Made by a program: the position numbers and the translations under genes | The notes under the pieces: model-generated | What the model was told of the DNA's origin: nothing | Database searches by the model: none | Seen by the model: only the letters and a program-made list of their open reading frames with translations | Origin: JAZGDL01 sp036477795 | GTDB taxonomy: Bacteria; Planctomycetota; Phycisphaerae; UBA1845 | DNA: 46,184 nucleotides | NCBI GenBank assembly: GCA_036477795.1 | Contig: JAZGDL010000363.1 | Span: 1 to 46,184, forward strand | Direction of reading: 5' to 3' | Shown here: in pieces, positions 8,187-16,279 of the stretch | Layout of the letters: the number at the start of each line of letters is the position of its first letter | Numbering within the stretch: the stretch's first letter is position 1

Positions 8187-9647
8187 CTATCCCTTTATGA
8201 CGCCGATGGGTCGGAGTTGGGCCACTCGTTTGCTGATCCCGGCGCCTTCGACGACTTGCACGACGTCGTTAACGTTCTTATAGGCGTCGGGCTGCTCTTC
8301 GTCGAGTCCGCGGCGGCCTCTGGCTCGGGCGATGACGCCGCGGTCGGCTAACTCCTGCTGGATGGATCGGCCCTTGGCGCTGCGGACCGCGGCGGTCCTG
8401 GACATAAGGCGGCCGGCGCCGTGGCAGGAGCTTCCGAAGGTGTCGGTCATGGCGCCGGGTTGGCCGACGAGGACCCAACTGTTGCGGCCCATGTCGCCGG
8501 GGATGAGCACCGGTTGACCGATGCTCTTGTACCTGGCGGGGACGTCGGGGTGGTCGGGCGGGAAGGCCCGGGTGGCGCCTTTGCGGTGGACGCAGAGCAT
8601 GGTGCTGCGGCCTTTGACGTCGTAGGGCTCCATCTTGGCGATGTTGTGGGCTACGTCGTAGATGAGGGTCATGCCCAGTTGCGGCGGGCGGAGGTCGAAG
8701 ACGTCGGCAAAGGCTTTGCGGGCCAGGTGGGTCATGATCTGGCGGTTGGACCAGGCGTAGTTGGCGGCGGCTCGCATGGCCGCGAGATACCGGCGGCCTT
8801 CCTCAGAGTGGACCGGGGCGCAGACCAGTTGGCGGTCAGGGAGCTCAATGCCGTATTTCTTTGGAACGTCGCGAAGCCGGCGGAGATGATCGTCACACAC
8901 CTGGTAGCCCAGGCCCCGGGAGCCGGAGTGGATCATAACGCAGATGCCGCCTTTTTCGAGGCCCATGACGGCGGCGGCTTTTTCGTCAAAGACGGCTTGC
9001 ACCACCTGGACCTCCAGGAAGTGATTGCCGGAGCCGAGGGTGCCGCATTGATCCTTTCCACGTTCCAGGGCACGGTCGGAAACCAGGTCGGGGTCGGCGT
9101 CTTCGATGCATCCGCCGCCTTCGGTCACTTCCAGGTCGGCGGCGAATCCGAACCCGCGGTCGACCACGAATCGGGACCCTTCGCGCATGAGTGTTTTGAG
9201 CTCCTTGCGGTCGAAGGATATTTTGCCGCGTTGGCCCACGCCGCATGGGACGGTGGCGAAGAGCTTGTCGATGAGAACCTTGAGGCGCGGTTTGACGTCG
9301 TCTTCAGTGAGGTTGGTGCGGATGAGACGGACGCCGCAGTTGATGTCGTAGCCCACGCCGCCGGGGCTGATGACGCCGCCTTGGGCGGGGTCGGTGGCAG
9401 CTACCCCGCCGATGCAAAAGCCGTAGCCGAAGTGGATGTCCGGCATGGCCAGGCTGTGGCCGACGATGCCGGGCAGGCAGGCTACGTTGGCTACCTGCTG
9501 CAGGGAGTAGTCGGTTCGGATGGACTCCATCAGGCGATCGTCGGCGTAAATCACGCCGTCGACGCGCATATTGGGGTGGTGCGACCGGGGGATGCGCCAG
9601 CGATACTGGTCGATGCGTTCGAGCGTGCCTTCGAATTTCTTGTCCAT
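8187..9647 (-). CDS. rtcB: RNA-splicing ligase RtcB
   Basis: 486 residues, the usual length. RtcB joins RNA 2',3'-cyclic phosphate or 3'-phosphate ends to 5'-OH ends using GTP and Mn2+, in RNA repair or tRNA splicing. Key motifs are visible: DIHFGYGFCIGGVAA (metal Asp-x-His), GGVGYDINCGVRLIRT (metal Cys), GTLGSGNHFLEVQ (Asn-His), MIHSGSRGLGYQVCDD, and the guanylylated-histidine region SSCHGAGRLMSR (His before GAGR). The start is two bases after the archease stop (TGA-TC-ATG), so the two are translationally linked. Confidence 0.97.
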   Translation of the reverse strand: MDKKFEGTLERIDQYRWRIPRSHHPNMRVDGVIYADDRLMESIRTDYSLQQVANVACLPGIVGHSLAMPDIHFGYGFCIGGVAATDPAQGGVISPGGVGYDINCGVRLIRTNLTEDDVKPRLKVLIDKLFATVPCGVGQRGKISFDRKELKTLMREGSRFVVDRGFGFAADLEVTEGGGCIEDADPDLVSDRALERGKDQCGTLGSGNHFLEVQVVQAVFDEKAAAVMGLEKGGICVMIHSGSRGLGYQVCDDHLRRLRDVPKKYGIELPDRQLVCAPVHSEEGRRYLAAMRAAANYAWSNRQIMTHLARKAFADVFDLRPPQLGMTLIYDVAHNIAKMEPYDVKGRSTMLCVHRKGATRAFPPDHPDVPARYKSIGQPVLIPGDMGRNSWVLVGQPGAMTDTFGSSCHGAGRLMSRTAAVRSAKGRSIQQELADRGVIARARGRRGLDEEQPDAYKNVNDVVQVVEGAGISKRVAQLRPIGVIKG

Positions 9648-9649
9648 GA

Positions 9650-10078
9650 TCAGATGTCCAGGATCAGGGTCACTTCGTAACGGTTGTCGTGTCGGATGAT
9701 GTTGACCTCGTGATAGGTGACGGCTTTGATCTCGTGGTCGAAAATCGATGCGTCACGGTCGATTCGGGCCACGTCGGCGGTGGCATGTAATATGGTATCG
9801 TCAAGTCGCGTGAAGCTGAAGTCAGCCAGGCACACATCCTGGGTCTCCAGACGGAAGTGGAGTTCGGCAAGGAAGTCGTGCAGGAGGGATTCCACGTCGG
9901 CAGCTTGGAAGCGAAGCGTTTCGTTATGCGTCTCGCTGTGACAGGTCAATTCGCCGACGGTGGCGTAGAGGCCGGCGGCGGCGGCGCAGAAGAGCGACTC
10001 CAGCGAATCGCCCCAGGCGAACAGGGCGATATCAGCGGTGTGATCGCGAAGTTCATAACCTGCTTTGTCGGTGTTCAC
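9650..10078 (-). CDS. Archease, RtcB activation factor
   Basis: 142 residues beginning with a GTG. Archeases promote guanylylation and turnover of RtcB. The family N-terminus is clear (YELRDHTADIALFAWGDSL, with the D-H-T-A-D metal site). So are the middle LLHDFLAELHFRLETQD and the C-terminal IKAVTYHEVNI plus LILDI strand. It directly precedes rtcB with a two-base gap, the classic operon pairing. No strong ribosome site precedes the GTG. Confidence 0.95.
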   Translation of the reverse strand: MNTDKAGYELRDHTADIALFAWGDSLESLFCAAAAGLYATVGELTCHSETHNETLRFQAADVESLLHDFLAELHFRLETQDVCLADFSFTRLDDTILHATADVARIDRDASIFDHEIKAVTYHEVNIIRHDNRYEVTLILDI

Positions 10079-10179
10079 GTTGGAGATACCCGTTCGTGGG
10101 ATGTCGTGCCCTGGGTTAAGCTACGTTGCAGCACCGTTACCGCCATTTACGACGGCTTGGGGGATTCGTCAACCGGAAG

Positions 10180-10201
10180 CCCACGGATTCGAATCCGTGG
10201 G
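10180..10201. repeat. REP-like 22-bp perfect palindrome, left flank of transposase
   Basis: Two half-sites CCCACGGATTC / GAATCCGTGGG form a perfect palindrome, extended by a GAAG before and ATTC after. It lies 51 bases before the Y1-transposase start. Identical cores are at 10853 and 44100, and a variant is at 26739. Confidence 0.9.
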
Positions 10202-10251
10202 ATTCAGAAATTGAACTTGTCATCACAGGTGCGACGCCAAATACTACATTC

Positions 10252-10818
10252 ATGTCGTTTGCCTGGGAGAACTGGTATCACTGTGTCGGACATACCTACG
10301 GGACGTGGTTGCCCGGGGACCCGCGTGGGTGGCGGTCACGTCACCATCGCGTTCACGTTGACGGGGATTACAGGAATCCCCCACCGGCAGGGTCGGATGA
10401 AAAGCTTCACGTGCACGTGAAGCGCGTTATGGCACGCGAGCCCGTGGTGCTTGATGCACAGCAGCGTCAGATCGTCTTTGACGTTCTCACAAAGGCGTTT
10501 GCGATTCTGAACGTACCGCTGGCGGGTCTTGCGGTGTCAGCAATGCACGCACATGTGCTGGCGCGGCTCGAGCGAGGTCGGCGCACTAAAGGCGGATGTC
10601 TGATTACCGACCCCGCGCGCCACTTTTTCGGGATTGCACGGAAGCATGCGTCGCGTCGCATGAGCGACCTCGGGGTTATATCCGGGAGCCTGTGGTCCAA
10701 GGGCACCAAGGTTGTTCCGATTGCAGATCGCAATCATTTCTTGAGCACGAGGAATTACATTGGTCGTCACACCGCGGAGGGGGCGGTGGTGTGGGTGGCA
10801 GACGAGGGGGTTTTCTGA
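10252..10818 (+). CDS. REP-associated tyrosine transposase (Y1, IS200-like)
   Basis: 188 residues from the ATG at 10252; the frame is open upstream, but that part is palindrome DNA. The N-terminus YHCVGHTYGTWLPGDPRGWR and DGDYRNPP are typical of planctomycete IS200/REP-type transposases. A His-Ala-His (HUH-type metal site) lies in AVSAMHAHVLARL at about residue 100. A candidate catalytic Tyr lies in the C-terminal helix STRNYIGRHTAEG. These enzymes nick single-stranded DNA at hairpins. Palindromes of one family flank the gene on both sides (10180 and 10853/10881), as expected of a RAYT with its cognate repeats. Alternative: an inactive domesticated copy. Confidence 0.8.
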   Translation: MSFAWENWYHCVGHTYGTWLPGDPRGWRSRHHRVHVDGDYRNPPPAGSDEKLHVHVKRVMAREPVVLDAQQRQIVFDVLTKAFAILNVPLAGLAVSAMHAHVLARLERGRRTKGGCLITDPARHFFGIARKHASRRMSDLGVISGSLWSKGTKVVPIADRNHFLSTRNYIGRHTAEGAVVWVADEGVF

Positions 10819-10852
10819 GGTGGGTCAGTGGGAGTTGCTTGAAAGCGGGAAA

Positions 10853-10892
10853 CCCACGGATTCGAATCCGTGGGCTTCGGGGATTCGAATCC
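10853..10892. repeat. REP-like palindrome pair, right flank of transposase
   Basis: A full 22-bp palindrome at 10853-10874 is followed 6 bases later by a second, shorter copy (GGATTCGAATCC at 10881-10892, then GTGAGCTT). The closely spaced pair resembles a BIME-like unit. It lies 35 bases after the transposase stop. Confidence 0.85.
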
Positions 10893-10962
10893 GTGAGCTT
10901 TGTGGTTACGGGTTGGATCGGTACGTCGGGTGGTTGCGGTTCCCCCGTGGTAGGATCTGGTG

Positions 10963-12228
10963 TCATTCGCTGACGCGGCGGATGTCGGCGCCGACGGTGG
11001 CGAGCTTCTCCTCGATGCGGTGGTAACCCCGGTCTATGTGGTAGGCGCGGTTGATGCGGGTCTGGCCCTTGGCGATGAGGCCGGCGAGGATCAGTGCCGC
11101 CGAAGCGCGCAGGTCGGAGGCCATCACCGGAGCGCCGATGAGCTTCTTGACGCCGTGGACGATGACGGTGCCGCCCTCGCGGCGGAGATTTGCCCCCATG
11201 CGGTTGAGTTCGGGCACGTGCAGGAAGCGGTCGGGAAAGATCTTTTCGGTGATGACGCTGTTGCCGTCGGCCAGACAGAGCAGCGCCAAGGTCTGGGCCT
11301 GCAGATCGGTGGGGAAGCCGGGATAAGGTTGGGTGGTGATCTCGACGGGTTCCAGGCGGCGAGCGGAGGAGACGGAGATGCCCTTCTCGCTGCGCTCGAT
11401 TATGACGCCGATGCGGCGGAGGTGGTCGACGACGGCGATGAGATGTTCCAGCCGGGCGTTGATGAGCTCGAGCTCGCCGTTGGTGATGGCCGCTGCGATC
11501 ATGAAGGTGCCGGTCTCGATGCGGTCGGTGATGACGCGGTGTTCACATCCCTTCAGTGTGGTGACACCGTCGACGGTGATGCGGGGGGTGCCCTGGCCGG
11601 TGACCTGAGCCCCGCAGGCGTTGAGAAAATCAGCCAGGTCAGCCACTTCGGGCTCGCAAGCCGCGGACTCGATAACGGTCCGCCCTTCCGCGAGAACGGC
11701 AGCCATCAACACGTTGGCGGTGGCGGTGACGGAGGAACCGAACGCCCCGCCCAGGAACATTTCGGTGCCTTTGAGCTTCTTGGCGCGGAGCATCATGTCT
11801 CCGCCGACCAATTCGGATTCGGCTCCCAACGCTTCGAGGCCTTGGAGGTGGAGGTTGACCGGCCGGTAGCCGATGGCGCATCCGCCCGGCATGGCCACCT
11901 GAGCCCGCTTCCGCTTGACCAGCAGCGGGCCCATGGTGCACACGCTGGCTCGCATTTTGCTGACCAGTTCGTATTCGGCGTGGCAGTTCATCTCGTCGAC
12001 CACTCGCACGCGGAGGGACCCGTCCTCGTGGCGCTCGGACTTGACACCTAGGCGGCCCAGCAGGTTAAGCATGGAACGGATGTCCGCCAGGTCGGGCACG
12101 TTGTGTAGGGCGACTTCGTCCTCGCAGAGTATGCATGCCGCGAGAATCGGGAGGGCTGCGTTTTTCGAGCCGGCTATCTGCAGCGTGCCTTTTAGTCGAT
12201 TGCCGCCGTTGATTTCGAAATGTTCCAC
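10963..12228 (-). CDS. murA: UDP-N-acetylglucosamine 1-carboxyvinyltransferase
   Basis: 421 residues, standard length. First committed step of peptidoglycan synthesis: transfer of enolpyruvate from PEP to UDP-GlcNAc in the cytoplasm. It shows the family start (FEINGGNRLKGTLQIAGSKN, catalytic Lys-Asn). The active-site Cys lies in the MPGGCAIGYRPVNLHL loop, which predicts fosfomycin sensitivity by family knowledge. Also present are GGVTTLKG and the C-terminal DLRASAALILAGL with YHIDRGYHRIEEKL. The gene is convergent with the transposase gene and follows prmC on the same strand across a 127-base gap. Confidence 0.96.
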   Translation of the reverse strand: MEHFEINGGNRLKGTLQIAGSKNAALPILAACILCEDEVALHNVPDLADIRSMLNLLGRLGVKSERHEDGSLRVRVVDEMNCHAEYELVSKMRASVCTMGPLLVKRKRAQVAMPGGCAIGYRPVNLHLQGLEALGAESELVGGDMMLRAKKLKGTEMFLGGAFGSSVTATANVLMAAVLAEGRTVIESAACEPEVADLADFLNACGAQVTGQGTPRITVDGVTTLKGCEHRVITDRIETGTFMIAAAITNGELELINARLEHLIAVVDHLRRIGVIIERSEKGISVSSARRLEPVEITTQPYPGFPTDLQAQTLALLCLADGNSVITEKIFPDRFLHVPELNRMGANLRREGGTVIVHGVKKLIGAPVMASDLRASAALILAGLIAKGQTRINRAYHIDRGYHRIEEKLATVGADIRRVSE

Positions 12229-12282
12229 GGTGTGTCAAGCCCTTTCGTTCGGAGACGATTCTACTTAGCGATAGCAACTTCG

Positions 12283-12308
12283 GCGCCACCCACAAGGGGT
12301 GGCGCTAC
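12283..12308. repeat. GCGCCACCC-GGGTGGCGC palindrome, intergenic copy
   Basis: GCGCCACCC, loop ACAAG less one, GGGTGGCGCTAC. A strong hairpin between prmC and murA. The identical 26-base core occurs inside a glycosyltransferase coding region at 28417-28442. Confidence 0.9.
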
Positions 12309-12355
12309 ACTTGTGGCTGAGCGGGGTCGCACGTCAGCGGGCGCCGGACAGTGTA

Positions 12356-13258
12356 TCAGACTTTGGTGAAGTGGAGCACCCGATCGTGTGGATCATTTTG
12401 GCTGCGGTAGGTTCCCTGGTGACGGAATCGTTCCGTAGAGGCGAAGATTGACCGTACATCCGAGCCTTGGCCCGCCCCGATTTCGACAAGAATGTGGCCT
12501 TTGGACCGCAGGAGACCGTGGCCTTGGGCGGCGATTGAGCGGTAGAAATCGAGCCCGTCGGTGCCGGGGGTGAGCGCTGAATGAGGCTCGTGATCGCGCA
12601 CGTTGGGCGGCAGAGCGGGCATGTCGGCCTGGGCGACGTAGGGCGGGTTGCAGACCATCATGTCGAAGCCGCCGCCGGGAACGACCTCCCTGGGCAGGGC
12701 CAGGCGGTCAGCCTCGACGAAAGTGACGCGATCGGAGACGCGGTGGCGGTCGGCATTGCGGCGGGCGATGTCCAAAACTGCGGCTGATACGTCGGTGCCG
12801 GTGCCGCGTACATTTGAGAGTTGCGTGGCGATGGTAACGATGATGCATCCGCTGCCGGTGCCCAGATCCAGGATGTGCACGCGATTGTCATCGCGCCGCC
12901 TCACCAACTCGACAGCGTGTTCAACGAGGCATTCGGTTTCCGGACGGGGGATCAGGACATCGGGGGTGACCTCGAAGCTCAGCGAGAAGAACTCCTTGTT
13001 TCCCACCAGATAAGCGACCGGCGTATGTCTGGCGGCGCTTCGGACCAGCTCACGGTAGCGGTCCAACTGCTCCGGGCTGCAGATTTCATCGAACCGGGTG
13101 TAGAGCCGGATTCGCGGGTATTTCAGGGTGTGGGCCAGCAGGATCTCGGCACAGAGCCGGGGCTCCGCCACGCCCTTGTGGCGCAGGAAGTCGGTAGTGG
13201 ATTTCAGGAGCCGGCCGATGGTCCAAGGTTCATGCGTCTGGTCGTGCTGGTCAGACAT
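12356..13258 (-). CDS. prmC: Release factor glutamine N5-methyltransferase
   Basis: 300 residues from the ATG at 13258; a TTG 12 codons further up is in frame but less likely. The enzyme methylates the GGQ glutamine of RF1/RF2 with SAM. It shows the N-terminal helical substrate domain (EPRLCAEILLAHTL), the linker PVAYLVGNKEFFSLSFEVTP, DVLIPRPETECLVE, SAM motif I (ILDLGTGSGCI) and the catalytic NPPY in MMVCNPPYVAQADM. The C-terminal segment GHILVEIGAGQGSDVRSIF is also typical. In many bacteria prmC follows prfA; here the upstream neighbour is a tRNA on the other strand. Confidence 0.94.
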   Translation of the reverse strand: MSDQHDQTHEPWTIGRLLKSTTDFLRHKGVAEPRLCAEILLAHTLKYPRIRLYTRFDEICSPEQLDRYRELVRSAARHTPVAYLVGNKEFFSLSFEVTPDVLIPRPETECLVEHAVELVRRRDDNRVHILDLGTGSGCIIVTIATQLSNVRGTGTDVSAAVLDIARRNADRHRVSDRVTFVEADRLALPREVVPGGGFDMMVCNPPYVAQADMPALPPNVRDHEPHSALTPGTDGLDFYRSIAAQGHGLLRSKGHILVEIGAGQGSDVRSIFASTERFRHQGTYRSQNDPHDRVLHFTKV

Positions 13259-13385
13259 CTTTGGGGTTATACCCCCCCGCACGGAGCGTCGCAAAAAAGC
13301 GGATCGTTGGATCGGCGGATTGAATTCCCAGGCGGATCGTACTAGACTTCGTAGAAGTCGGACAGCCCATGGGGCTCTGGCACTA

Positions 13386-13439
13386 TGTGGGACCGGCTTT
13401 CCGGTCGGTCAAATGACCGGCTGGAAAACCGGTCCCACA
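13386..13439. repeat. Long imperfect palindrome (TGTGGGACCGG family), copy 1
   Basis: Ends are TGTGGGACC and GGTCCCACA, with inner complementary blocks CGGCTTTCCGG and CCGGCTGG. About 54 bases, 20 bases before the tRNA gene. A related 51-base copy lies inside a coding sequence at 43960-44010. Confidence 0.8.
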
Positions 13440-13458
13440 CCGCCAGCCGCAAAACTAT

Positions 13459-13532
13459 GGTGGGCGTAGCTCAGTTGGTGGAGCACCAGGTTGTGGTCCT
13501 GGGGGTCGCGGGTTCAAGTCCCGTCGCTCACC
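13459..13532 (+). tRNA. tRNA-His (anticodon GTG)
   Basis: The cloverleaf can be drawn fully. Acceptor GTGGGCG pairs with CGCTCAC, with the His-specific extra G at position -1 (13459) opposite discriminator C (13532). The D arm is GCTC/GAGC. The anticodon stem is CCAGG/CCTGG with loop TTGTGGT (anticodon GTG). The T arm is GCGGG-TTCAAGT-CCCGT. CCA is not fully encoded (CCC follows). The 3' half is duplicated at 22246, marking it as the attachment site of the element that follows. Confidence 0.95.
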
Positions 13533-13533
13533 C
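13491..13533 (+). repeat. attL, 43-bp core
   Basis: Starts TTGTGGTCCTGGGGG and ends CCGTCGCTCACCC. Covers the anticodon loop to the 3' end of tRNA-His and is identical to 22246-22288. The flanking bases differ on both sides, so the repeat length is exact. Confidence 0.95.
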
Positions 13534-13617
13534 GTTGGTGGAATCGACATAACCTAGGCTGAACGCGTGTGTTACGTGTACCCGTCCCCGAGGACGGCGC
13601 GGCCGTAGCCCAAGAAC

Positions 13618-13642
13618 CGAACCGGGTAGTACTATCCGGTTC
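13618..13642. promoter_or_regulatory. Candidate integrase arm site or operator near attL
   Basis: Near-palindrome AACCGGGTAGTACTATCCGG just upstream of the integrase gene. Its core CGGGTAGTACT (13623-13633) occurs in inverted orientation at 22182-22192 near attR, and a CGGGTAG-A-CTACCCG palindrome is at 22126-22140. The position fits arm-type recombinase or excisionase binding, or an autorepressor site. Confidence 0.45.
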
Positions 13643-13662
13643 CCAACTGGGAGGCCGTGATC

Positions 13663-14829
13663 ATGCCGCATAACAAGCTACCCCGCACACCGTCCTTGAG
13701 ACACCACAAAGCGACCGGACAAGGGTTCGTGGAGCTGAACGGACGGCGGATGTACCTGGGCGTCTACGGGCGCCGTGAAACCCAAGAGCGATACCACCAG
13801 CTCATCGCCGAGTGGATCGCCAACGGACGTGAGCTGCCCATCGCCCCGGATCAGATCACGGTGGTCGAGATGGTCGCCCGGTTTTGGAAACACGCCCTAC
13901 GGTACTACCGTAGGCCGGACGGTGCGCCGTCAGACGAGATCGGCAATTTCCGGATCGCTCTGAGGCCGCTTGTGTCGTTGTACGGCAATACCGAGGCCGG
14001 GCGGTTCGGACCGAAGGCGCTCAAGGCGGTGCGTCAACGGATGATCGACTCGGGCAACAGCCGTGGATACATCAACAAGAACGTTCAGCGAACCAAGTCG
14101 CTGTTCAAGTGGGCGGTTGCCGAGGAGTTGATCCCGCCGTCCGTCTATCAATCCCTACAGGCCGTCCCTGGGCTGAAGCGCGGCCGATCCGAGGCTAGAG
14201 AGACGGCCGCAATCAAACCCGTTCCCGAGGCCCATATCGACGTAGTCCACCCCTACGCATCTCGGCAGGTGTGGGCAATGGTACAACTGCAATTACTGAC
14301 GGGCGCCCGGGCCGGCGAGCTGGTCGGGCTGCGTCCGATCGACCTGGACACCGGGGGCGCCGTGTGGAGCTGCACGCCACCCGCGCACAAGACCGCCCAC
14401 CACGGGCATCGGCGGGTGATCCTGTTCGGCCCGCGGGCCCAACGCGTCCTACAGCCGTTCCTGGCCGGCAGGGCGGTCACCGACTACCTGATCAGCCCAC
14501 AAGAGGCCGAGGCCGAGCGCTACGCCAAGGCGACGATCCATCGCCGGCCGGACCAGAAACCAAACCCGCGGCGCACGGACCGGACCTTGGGCGACTGTTA
14601 CACGGTCTGTTCGTATCGTCGTGCTATTCATCGCGCGTGCGAGGATGCCGGTGTGCCGCGCTGGTCACCGCACCGCTTGAGGCACAATACGGCAAGCCGT
14701 CTGCGCCGGGACTACGGAATAGACACGGCTCAAACGATCCTGGGGCACCGGCTCGGTTCAGCGGTCACGGAAATCTATTGCGAGGCCAACCTTGCGAGGG
14801 CGGTGGAGATCATCGCCAAGACCGGATAG
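13663..14829 (+). CDS. Tyrosine site-specific integrase
   Basis: 388 residues. The ATG at 13663 has a GGGAGG site 8 bases upstream; a GTG two codons earlier is too close to it. It has an N-terminal AP2-like/arm-binding region (about residues 1-60, YLGVYGRRET), then a core-binding helical domain (about 70-180, NKNVQRTKSLFKWAVAEE). The catalytic domain carries Arg216 (GARAGELVGLR), Lys in the AHKTAHHG hairpin, His337-Arg340 (HRLRH), His362 (LGHRLG) and Tyr372 (TEIYCEAN). All catalytic residues are present. The gene reads away from the tRNA-His attachment site it presumably uses. Expected reaction: attP x attB strand exchange at the tRNA 3' end. Confidence 0.95.
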   Translation: MPHNKLPRTPSLRHHKATGQGFVELNGRRMYLGVYGRRETQERYHQLIAEWIANGRELPIAPDQITVVEMVARFWKHALRYYRRPDGAPSDEIGNFRIALRPLVSLYGNTEAGRFGPKALKAVRQRMIDSGNSRGYINKNVQRTKSLFKWAVAEELIPPSVYQSLQAVPGLKRGRSEARETAAIKPVPEAHIDVVHPYASRQVWAMVQLQLLTGARAGELVGLRPIDLDTGGAVWSCTPPAHKTAHHGHRRVILFGPRAQRVLQPFLAGRAVTDYLISPQEAEAERYAKATIHRRPDQKPNPRRTDRTLGDCYTVCSYRRAIHRACEDAGVPRWSPHRLRHNTASRLRRDYGIDTAQTILGHRLGSAVTEIYCEANLARAVEIIAKTG

Positions 14830-14844
14830 TGTAGTTCATGAGGG

Positions 14845-14866
14845 CGTGCGGGGTTGCTACCGCACG
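14845..14866 (+). terminator. Hairpin after integrase gene
   Basis: CGTGCGG, 8-base loop, CCGCACG, 15 bases after the integrase stop. There is no T-run, so intrinsic termination is uncertain; it may only mark an mRNA end. Confidence 0.3.
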
Positions 14867-14947
14867 AACGGCCGGAGCGGGCTCGTTGGGAAACACCATC
14901 GCCCGACGCCCCGCTTCCGCCGGCCCGCGACGAAAGGATGGTGGATC

Positions 14948-15577
14948 ATGTCAGAAGATAATGAGGCCGTGCGGGTCTGGGGAACGATGGCCGAGACGAT
15001 CAAGGCCGAGCAGTTTCTTGATCCCCAAAGCCCTGTGGGGAGAAGGGAACTGATGGCCCGCATCATAACATGCGGCCGGTATCATGACCCTGTCATCTCC
15101 CACAAATGTCGGGCGTGTTTACTAGGGTTGATCAAGGTTCACTGGAACACATTCGTCGAGACCATGCCAGACGAATATCGTGAGTCTCTTGCGGAGCGTG
15201 CGATGTGGGACGCTGTCCTCGATCCCGACAGCGGGCTTACGGATTGGCATCGCGTGGAATTCCTGCTTACGGTCGTCGAAGCGGCGACGGCAGTGTCGGC
15301 GACGCTCCAACGACCGGCGGGAAGCGAATGCGATCAGCCGATCCTGCACATCGATGAGAAGAACTACACGGTAGAACTGGACGGCACGACCCACCCACTG
15401 TCACCCGATCAATTCACGATGGTCGGTGCCATTGTCAAAGCTGGCGGCGGGTTCGTAGCGACAAAGGAAATGGGATTCCCCAAAGGGGTGAGAGCCGATC
15501 GCCTGCTCGGGCGGATGCCACAGGAAATCAGAGACCACATCAAATCGAAACCCGGCGCGGGCTACCGACTGACATAA
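14948..15577 (+). CDS. Unknown protein with C-terminal winged-helix-like domain
   Basis: 209 residues. The ATG at 14948 is preceded by AAGGATGGTGG. The N-terminal 120 residues are helical with no recognised family. Residues about 135-209 (YTVELDGTTHPLSPDQF, VGAIVKAGGGFVATKEM, then RADRLLGRMPQEIRDHI and a final GAGYRLT) have the pattern of a small winged-helix fold, including the GxGYRL wing seen in OmpR-type domains. It may be an element regulator. It lies between the integrase and the DUF1580-like gene. Confidence 0.7.
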   Translation: MSEDNEAVRVWGTMAETIKAEQFLDPQSPVGRRELMARIITCGRYHDPVISHKCRACLLGLIKVHWNTFVETMPDEYRESLAERAMWDAVLDPDSGLTDWHRVEFLLTVVEAATAVSATLQRPAGSECDQPILHIDEKNYTVELDGTTHPLSPDQFTMVGAIVKAGGGFVATKEMGFPKGVRADRLLGRMPQEIRDHIKSKPGAGYRLT

Positions 15578-15625
15578 GACGTCCATAGGCGTCCATAGTT
15601 GTGCCACCGCTTACACGCTATGAAT

Positions 15626-15648
15626 CTCCGTAGGTACGAACTACGGAG
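15626..15648 (+). promoter_or_regulatory. Hairpin overlapping a ribosome binding site
   Basis: CTCCGTAG, 7-base loop GTACGAA, CTACGGAG. The right arm contains the GGAGG ribosome site for the ATG at 15658, so folding would hide it. It could equally be a DNA operator, since the stem is an 8-bp perfect inverted repeat. Confidence 0.5.
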
Positions 15649-15657
15649 GTTCATCGC

Positions 15658-15972
15658 ATGTTACTTGACGGTAACGCAATCGACTTGAACGCGGCGGCGA
15701 AACTGCTGCCGAACCGCCCACACATAAGTACCTTGTGGCGTTGGTGCAGGAAGGGCGTCAACGGTATTCGGCTGGACTACTGGCGTGCAGGCCGGCGCAT
15801 TCTCACGACGCCCGAGGCGCTGGAGCGCTTCTGCACGCGCCTGGCTGAGGCAGACCGGGCCGGCGAGTCTCGGCCGAGTGATACACCTACTTTACCAAGG
15901 TCTCGGACTGAAAAGCAGCGGCGACAGGACGTCGAGCGCGCTGAGAAGACATGCGCCCAGGCTGGCATCTAA
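15658..15972 (+). CDS. DUF1580-like small DNA-binding/excisionase-like protein
   Basis: 104 residues. The first 60 (IDLNAAAKLLPNRPHISTLW, RWCRKGVNGIRLDYWRAGRR, then TTPEALERFCTRL) fit the DUF1580 pattern of planctomycete proteins, which resembles a MerR/excisionase helix-turn-helix: an RPHISTLWRW recognition helix, then a wing. The tail is charged and probably disordered. In an integrative element close to the integrase this is the best candidate for a recombination directionality factor or repressor (inference). A strong GGAGG site lies in the preceding hairpin. Confidence 0.75.
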   Translation: MLLDGNAIDLNAAAKLLPNRPHISTLWRWCRKGVNGIRLDYWRAGRRILTTPEALERFCTRLAEADRAGESRPSDTPTLPRSRTEKQRRQDVERAEKTCAQAGI

Positions 15973-16027
15973 ACGAAACCCGCCGCGGTTTGTCGGACCG
16001 CGGCGGTGAGTACAGGAGCAGTAGATC

Positions 16028-16279
16028 ATGAACGCTACCCATTCTACGACGGGAACGCGGAGACTGCAACCGGCGAAATTCCTTTCAGCAAAGTACACGA
16101 CGGCACGCCACATCGACTTATCCCACGCGGATCGGGCGACGCTCCACCAGTTGCTTACGGCTTTGCATCGGGCAATCCACCGGGGCCGCCATGATGTCGC
16201 GACGGTGCTCGCGGAGTGGGCGGCACGGCTATGTCAGCAGACCAACCAAGAGGAGGCCCGAGGATGGCAACGACCCTGA
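16028..16279 (+). CDS. Small hypothetical protein of the element
   Basis: 83 residues. The ATG at 16028 has a GGAG site 9 bases upstream. The stop overlaps the start of the primase-helicase gene by 16 bases, indicating translational coupling. The middle is helical (DRATLHQLLTALHRAIHRGR HDVATVLAEWAARL would form two helices). No family recognised. Confidence 0.65.
   Translation: MNATHSTTGTRRLQPAKFLSAKYTTARHIDLSHADRATLHQLLTALHRAIHRGRHDVATVLAEWAARLCQQTNQEEARGWQRP

Noticed and set aside
8421..9680. 419-codon plus-strand frame opposite rtcB
   Set aside because: Gly/Val/Asp-rich shadow of a well-supported rtcB gene.
10960..12051. 363-codon plus-strand frame opposite murA
   Set aside because: Shadow of murA; no protein-like motifs.
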